Source: Acidobacteria bacterium UBA7540
GTDB lineage: Bacteria > Acidobacteriota > Terriglobia > UBA7540
Assembly: GCA_002478145.1 (NCBI GenBank)
Contig: DLMI01000221.1
Coordinates: 66,807-130,806 of the forward strand
Reading direction: 5' to 3'
DNA: 64,000 bases
Shown piece after piece: positions 59,644 to 64,000 of this stretch (position 1 is its first letter; each line of letters starts with the position of its first letter). Below the pieces are notes generated by a model. The model made no database searches and was not told where the DNA came from. It saw only the letters and a list, made by a program, of their open reading frames with translations. The position numbers were made by a program, and so were the translations under genes.

Positions 59644-61029
59644 TCAGTGCGGGAGGCCGAGCTCTTCTGCGCGGTGGTCAAGAGCTACGTTAATTTCATG
59701 CAGCAAATCCTTGCGCAGGCGTTTGGTCTTCGCAGTCTCCGCAGAGAGATTCAGGGAAAGAAACGCGAAGCGAGTTCGATGGCGCAGCAGCCAAGCGTAG
59801 CGCCAGAGGTATAGGCCCGAGAGAGGAAGGGTGGGTGCGTAGTACCCCGCCCCGCGCCGACCCCAAAAGCGGGCGACCAGGAAAACCTCGACCGCATAAC
59901 ACCCCAATACCACCAGGCCGCGCGCCAGCCATTCCATGATTCTGTCCCGGTCGCTATCCTTCTTAAGTAATCCCGTCAAATAGAGGAGCGCGATTGCCAG
60001 GAGATGATTGAGCAGGCCGTAAGAGGCGACGGCAAACCCTGCCACACTTTCAAGCCAGACTATGCCGCGGCCCACCGGCCAGTTCAACCACGCGCCAGCC
60101 CCTTCGACTTCCAGGCGATGCAGCGAGCCAAGCCGACGGGCCTCGCGCCATGTCTCCAGTGACTCACGCAACGATACCAGTAGGCCCGGATGCAAGTAAT
60201 TCATTTGCTCCGCCCATTCGACCACAAACCGGCTCAGTTCAAACCCATCCTGCTTCTGTTTCCCTGCCGGGTGCGACACGCGTTCTTCCTGAAAGTCGTC
60301 GCGTAGTGCCTGTTCCAGGTCGCCCAGGAATTCCGCCAGGTCCGCGGGCTGGAGCCGGAAGGAGTTCTCCTGACATCTTCTTTCCAAAAGCTTGGCAAGT
60401 TCTTGTACTTGATCGTGCGGAGTGCCGCCAGCGCGAGAAATGTAATCTCGTGCAGTCTCCGGTTGATCTATGTCGATCAGTAACTCTCTGGCGTGTGTGT
60501 GCCCCACCGGTAGGAAGACGTGGACGGGGAACAACATGAGTCCTAGGCCGCCGGCATGGCGACACTCCGCTTCCACAGCTATGGAGGCGGCAGCGGAGGC
60601 AAGCCTGCTCTCCCCGGCGGGATGCGCTGGGCCGGGCTCAACGAAGGTCACGAGGGCTGCCTTCTCCGCCAGGACGGCACAGCACTTCTCCAAAGCCGAC
60701 TGCCGGTCTTCAGGGAGAAAGCTAATCATGCCCAAGCCTCGCGCCACGAGAGGCTGGAGCAGACCCTGGATTAATCTTGCGGGGATGATGCACCGCACAT
60801 AACGCTTGAACCCCGCCACCAGAATGAGGGCGTCGAGAAAGCTTTCCGGGTGGCAAACCACCAGGAGGGCTGGATCTGGCCTCTCCAACCGCTCCTCATG
60901 GAGCACACGGATTTTACGAAAGGTGAGGGCAAACCACAGCCGGATTACTCCCCGCCAGAACCTGTAAACTACAGGCTTGGTTGGAGCCGGAATCGGAGGA
61001 GGAGTGTCTGGTGACATGGAACCTTCCAT
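59644..61029 (-). CDS. PlsC-type acyltransferase family membrane protein
   Basis: A 461-aa protein. KPVVYRFWRGVIRLWFALTF leads to the acyltransferase active-site motif VVCHPESFLDALIL (His and Asp, about residues 57-70). IPARLIQGLLQPLVARGLGM and LVTFVEPGPAHPAGES (in place of the usual FPEGxRS) follow. The C-terminal half has membrane helices (about 330-420, GFAVASYGLLNHLLAIALLY and WLARGLVVLGCYAVEVFLVA). The HPxSxxD form is that of the glycerol-3-phosphate/lysophospholipid acyltransferase subgroup. It would transfer acyl groups to a lipid. ATG 61017 is an alternative start with GGAAGG before it. Confidence 0.75.
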   Translation of the reverse strand: MEGSMSPDTPPPIPAPTKPVVYRFWRGVIRLWFALTFRKIRVLHEERLERPDPALLVVCHPESFLDALILVAGFKRYVRCIIPARLIQGLLQPLVARGLGMISFLPEDRQSALEKCCAVLAEKAALVTFVEPGPAHPAGESRLASAAASIAVEAECRHAGGLGLMLFPVHVFLPVGHTHARELLIDIDQPETARDYISRAGGTPHDQVQELAKLLERRCQENSFRLQPADLAEFLGDLEQALRDDFQEERVSHPAGKQKQDGFELSRFVVEWAEQMNYLHPGLLVSLRESLETWREARRLGSLHRLEVEGAGAWLNWPVGRGIVWLESVAGFAVASYGLLNHLLAIALLYLTGLLKKDSDRDRIMEWLARGLVVLGCYAVEVFLVARFWGRRGAGYYAPTLPLSGLYLWRYAWLLRHRTRFAFLSLNLSAETAKTKRLRKDLLHEINVALDHRAEELGLPH

Positions 61030-61137
61030 CCTAACTGCTCTCAGACGAACTTCTCTTGCAGGTTGCCGAAGAAAGCCATTCCCGTGTCATGGCGAGAATC
61101 ACATGCCCACACCATTTTTCCCCAACCTTCTGATCCG

Positions 61138-62022
61138 CTAACGGCGGCGCCGCCCGCGTCGTGAGGAAGACGGAGTCGGCATCGCATTGCTCTCCCATCC
61201 CTCCACGATCCCCAGTGGGCGCGTGATGGTATTAAACAGGCCGTACACCTTCTGGATTTTATTCGCATCCTTATCAACCAAGTGCAGGCGGAAACACGGG
61301 ACATTGCCTGTCTGCACAACGCGAATGGGAAAGTACCCTTGAAGCCCGCTTTCGACGTAGGCCGTAACGTACCGGTGATTCTTGACCCACCATGTGAAGA
61401 CCCGAATGCGGGTGAAATCCACATCCTGGTTGCCCACGCGGTCGGCAGCAAGATATTGAGGCACTTGACGGTCCTCGTCGGGCACGGTGTTGAGCACTAG
61501 CCAAGCTACCATGTTGGAGCCTTGGCCATAAGCGCCAAGAGGCTCTGGTATATCGAGTGAAACAAATCGGCCCAGGACCCAACCCGCATGCGTGCCAGCC
61601 CGGACAAGATACCATGCTTCCTTGACCGGGGGTGAGGAAGGCTGATCAAGTTGGGAGGGCCTTTCCACGATCTTTCGCCCGAACACGTCCAGTTTCTGGT
61701 TATTGGGAAGTTGAGCCAAAGGTGTTGAGTCGCGGGAGGGTTCGAACCTCAGATTGATCGACTGGGGCGTGTGACCCTCCGCCAGGACGGGAAGGCCCTC
61801 CATGTCTTTCAGCAGCTTCTGTGCGGCTTCGTGGGTCTGCGAGTCCAGTAGATCCTTGCCTTCTACCCAACCGGTGCGGCCGTCCGCCAGCTCGACTTTT
61901 GCCCAGTTGCGGGTGCGCAGAAGCACTTGCACTTGGTCGCCTGCCTTGACGGATTCGACTGCGAGGCGAATCTCTGCAGGGGTATCCACCACCTCCAGCG
62001 AGGTGGGTAGGACATACGCCAC
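61138..62022 (-). CDS. SH3-like domain envelope protein
   Basis: A 294-aa protein as drawn from GTG 62022. VEVKAGD-like sequence (AVESVKAGDQVQVLLRTRNW, AKVELADGRTGWVEGKDLLD) is one bacterial SH3 domain (about 20-60); LRFEPSRDSTPLAQLPNNQK to AWYLVRAGTHAGWVLGRFVS is a second (about 92-153). The C-terminus is basic (SSSRRGRRRR). The frame is open for 41 more codons upstream and encodes a membrane helix (FKLLALLILIAAGVFATYYY, near 62060-62115), so the real start is probably further up. No ATG, GTG or TTG exists there; a heptad repeat occupies 62130-62151. Confidence 0.7.
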   Translation of the reverse strand: MAYVLPTSLEVVDTPAEIRLAVESVKAGDQVQVLLRTRNWAKVELADGRTGWVEGKDLLDSQTHEAAQKLLKDMEGLPVLAEGHTPQSINLRFEPSRDSTPLAQLPNNQKLDVFGRKIVERPSQLDQPSSPPVKEAWYLVRAGTHAGWVLGRFVSLDIPEPLGAYGQGSNMVAWLVLNTVPDEDRQVPQYLAADRVGNQDVDFTRIRVFTWWVKNHRYVTAYVESGLQGYFPIRVVQTGNVPCFRLHLVDKDANKIQKVYGLFNTITRPLGIVEGWESNAMPTPSSSRRGRRRR

Positions 62023-62411
62023 CTCCTTGGGGGAGCCTTGCTTGCGCCGGGAGGAATAATAATAGGTTGCGAAGACCCCGGCGGCAATTAGTATAAGGAG
62101 GGCAAGTAACTTGAATCGGATGTGAACTCTCCCTAGATTCAGGATTCAGTCATCACGCAGGCGCGCCTGGCGATTGACTCGTGACCACCCTTTCCAGACC
62201 GGGCTGCAACCGCTGGCTCGGAATCCGAAAAGTACTTGAAATCTTGACGCTCATTCTACACTATTTCGGGTGCCAGATGAGAATGACTGCGCTCCAGGAG
62301 GGCCACGAGTCGCGCCTCGTAGTTGGAGCAAACCAGTAATTTCGCCGCTGGAGGTGAATTACGAAAGTCGAAAATCTTCTCACCCCCAGGGCCGAGGGGG
62401 CACTGGAAGCC

Positions 62412-63008
62412 ATGCTTGAATGGGACTCGCGGGGAAAGCCACGCTTTGCTGCGGTGGTGTGCCATCCTCACCCGCTCCACGGCGGGACGATGCACAACAA
62501 AGTGGTTTTCCGAGCCGCGAAGGCCGCTTGGCAGGCGGGTCTTCCGACGCTGCGCTTCAATTTTCGGGGAGTTGGAAAAAGCACCGGAAGTTTCAGCGAT
62601 GGCATCGGCGAACGTGAAGACGTCACCGCGGCCCTGGATTATCTTGGCACTCGCTTCCCTGCTGTTCCTGTTTGTCTTATAGGATTCTCTTTCGGCGCGA
62701 GCGTTGGACTTCGTGTGGGAGCGAACGATCCGCGCGTGGTCGCTCTCGTAGGGCTGGGCGTTCCCATTACCTCCACGAACATGGACTTTCTCCGTGGCGT
62801 TCTGAAACCCAAGCTCATCATTCAGGGAACTCGAGACCAATTTGGGTCACGCGCCCAGGTGGAATCGTTTTATGGTATGTTGGCGGAGCCCAAACAACTC
62901 TATTGGGTGCAGAATGCGGATCATTTCTTCACGGGGAAGCTTGAGGAAGTTCAGCGCGCACTCCGTGAATTCCTGAGGTCGGAGTTGGTTCTGCCAGGCG
63001 GAGAATAG
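62412..63008 (+). CDS. alpha/beta hydrolase family protein
   Basis: A 198-aa serine hydrolase: AAVVCHPHPLHGGTMHNKVV (oxyanion region, residues 13-32), LRFNFRGVGKSTGSFSDGIG, nucleophile elbow GFSFGAS (Ser at about 95), LIIQGTRDQF (acid), NADHFF (catalytic His at about 173). This is the HPHP-type subgroup of small hydrolases of unknown substrate. ATG 62412 gives a short N-terminus. The frame is open 18 codons further (TKVENLLTPRAEGALEA, as in homologues) behind a perfect GGAGGTGA at 62350, but only ATT, ACG or GTC codons could start it. Confidence 0.82.
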   Translation: MLEWDSRGKPRFAAVVCHPHPLHGGTMHNKVVFRAAKAAWQAGLPTLRFNFRGVGKSTGSFSDGIGEREDVTAALDYLGTRFPAVPVCLIGFSFGASVGLRVGANDPRVVALVGLGVPITSTNMDFLRGVLKPKLIIQGTRDQFGSRAQVESFYGMLAEPKQLYWVQNADHFFTGKLEEVQRALREFLRSELVLPGGE

Positions 63009-63038
63009 ATCGCCCGTCACTCCGAGAGTAGATCCCCT

Positions 63039-63124
63039 TGTCATTCCGAGCGTAGCGAGGAATCTCGCTCTGGTTTGTGGAGGAAAGGATCAAAGCGAGA
63101 TTCCTCGCTACGCTCGGAATGACA
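63039..63124. repeat. GTCATTCCGAG-type palindrome
   Basis: Arms TGTCATTCCGAGCGTAGCGA...CTCGCTCTG and CGAGATTCCTCGC...GCTCGGAATGACA with a loop of about 20 nt; the best-preserved copy of this family in the window. Confidence 0.92.
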
Positions 63125-63144
63125 CGGGGGCGAGAGGCGAACAA

Positions 63145-63300
63145 ATGGACGAAAGCGAAGGCCAGGAAAGCCAGCCGCTCTATTGCCCTATTTGTGGCGA
63201 GGATGTTCTGGAGCCGCTCGTATGCGGCGACTGCGCTGCGGTTATTTGCCGTAAATGCGGAACGCCGCTAGAGAAAGTAGATGAATTGGGGATCGGTTAG
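63145..63300 (+). CDS. 51-aa zinc-ribbon protein
   Basis: ATG 63145 opens MDESEGQESQPLY, then CPICGEDVLEPLVCGDC, then AAVICRKCGTPLEKVDELGI and G, stop TAG 63298-63300. Three CxxC pairs (CPIC, CGDC, CRKC) could hold one or two zinc ions. The size and pattern are those of small conserved zinc-ribbon proteins. It starts 20 nt after a palindromic repeat; no strong ribosome site. It follows the hydrolase gene on the same strand. Function unknown. Confidence 0.7.
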   Translation: MDESEGQESQPLYCPICGEDVLEPLVCGDCAAVICRKCGTPLEKVDELGIG

Positions 63301-63364
63301 CCAGCGGGATTGGTTTTCCGTCTCCGCCGCCGTGGCAGGCACGTTTCCGGCAGAAGGCACTTTA

Positions 63365-64000
63365 TCAATAGGCTGCAAGCGCTCTTGCCGCACGCACGAT
63401 ATCCGCAGGCTGCGGGAGCACGGTGTCCTCGAGGACGGGGTGATAAGGAATGAAAACGTCCTTTCCCGCCAGTCGCCGCACCGGAGCGTCAAGAAACTCG
63501 AAAAGCTCATCCGCGATGCGGGCGGCGATCTCCGCTCCATATCCCCAGGAGACATTGTCTTCGTGCAGGACCAGAACGCGGTTGGTCTTCTTCACGGAGG
63601 CAGCAATCATTTCCCAGTCGTAAGGATTGAGAGAGCGCAGGTCGAGTATTTCAGGCTGGATGCCTTCCTGCCCCAGGGCCTTCAACGCCTGCACGGCACG
63701 GTGAACGAGCGAGCCATAGGTCACAATCGTCAGCGTTGTCCCCTCCTGGACCAGCCTGGCCTTGCCGAATGGAATCATATAATCGCGTCCAGGATAAGGA
63801 GCGCGGTTATGGGTCTGGCGGTAAAGATGCTTCGGCTCAAGAAACAGCACAGGATCATCACAGCGAATGGCGGTGCGGAGCAATCCGTTGGCGTCCAGCG
63901 CGGTCGCGGGCATCACCACTCGCAGACCCGGCAAGTGAGTGAAGATTGATTCTCCGGACTGGCTGTGATAAATCGCGCCTCCGGCCAGGTAGCCTCCGAT
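63365..64000 (-). CDS. 2-oxo acid dehydrogenase E1 component, beta part (partial)
   Basis: The frame runs in from the right edge and stops at 63365, so the C-terminal ~211 residues are visible. [58 protein letters not shown], then the transketolase C-terminal domain [51 protein letters not shown]. These are the E1-beta (pyruvate or branched-chain oxo acid dehydrogenase) hallmarks. It binds thiamine diphosphate together with the alpha subunit. The alpha part may be fused or upstream, outside the window. Confidence 0.93.
   Translation of the reverse strand: MGGYLAGGAIYHSQSGESIFTHLPGLRVVMPATALDANGLLRTAIRCDDPVLFLEPKHLYRQTHNRAPYPGRDYMIPFGKARLVQEGTTLTIVTYGSLVHRAVQALKALGQEGIQPEILDLRSLNPYDWEMIAASVKKTNRVLVLHEDNVSWGYGAEIAARIADELFEFLDAPVRRLAGKDVFIPYHPVLEDTVLPQPADIVRAARALAAY

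Overview
The window looks like a chromosomal segment of an acidobacterium (inference from content; no 16S gene is present). Supporting signs are an orphan MacB/FtsX-type permease of the acidobacterial ADOP kind, a TonB-dependent receptor with an N-terminal carboxypeptidase-regulatory-like domain, a KDO pathway gene (Gram-negative LPS), a split ATP synthase locus, and very many intergenic palindromic repeats. No tRNA or rRNA gene was recognised.

Layout. 1-497: left-edge fragment of a YdcF/ElyC-type membrane protein. 1156-7050: TonB receptor, small exported protein, AsmA-type protein, short-chain dehydrogenase. 7714-13705: PLP decarboxylase, a STAS-domain remnant, a decayed partner of a DUF2283 gene, VapBC, an HhH protein, KdsB and several small unknowns. 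13868-21100: ATP synthase genes b', b, delta, alpha, gamma, beta, epsilon plus a glutaredoxin-like gene; subunits a and c are not here. 21422-27851: small membrane protein, ADOP permease, a ROK-like protein with a PIG-L deacetylase, and Dtd. 28600-58634: a 30-kb one-directional phage-like late operon. 59059-64000: small exported protein, PlsC-type acyltransferase with a tiny coupled membrane gene, SH3-like protein, alpha/beta hydrolase, 51-aa zinc ribbon, and the 3' part of a 2-oxo acid dehydrogenase E1 beta gene.

The phage-like region starts as a Mu-type late region: endolysin, holin, spanin, gp25-, gp26- and gp27-like proteins, gp28-type terminase, gp29-type portal. It then has three consecutive genes for proteins with N-terminal signal or anchor segments, one carrying 17 copies of a 20-residue repeat. 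Next come a Mu gpI-type protease with an internal scaffold start, decoration and capsid proteins, neck proteins, tail tube, chaperone, a very short tape-measure-like protein, a 1420-aa hub fused to an alpha/alpha-barrel-like domain, and a pectate-lyase-like spike. No transposase, integrase, repressor, sheath or replication gene is seen. It is either a defective or domesticated prophage, or a particle whose other functions lie elsewhere.

The most unusual signal is the repeats. Nearly every gap, and several coding regions, hold inverted repeats whose arms are tandem runs of 7- or 8-bp units. The unit sequence differs between families (NTCAGCT, GGATTCA, GTGAATN, GGGAANA, GTCGANN, GATCGGGN, TTGATTCA and others) but the architecture is constant. 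Several copies lie in frame inside the spanin, terminase, protease and spike genes, and other palindromes do so in terminase, portal and a structural gene, much as Rickettsia palindromic elements do. Each gap between the consecutive atpF-H-A-G-D-C genes carries a different repeat type.
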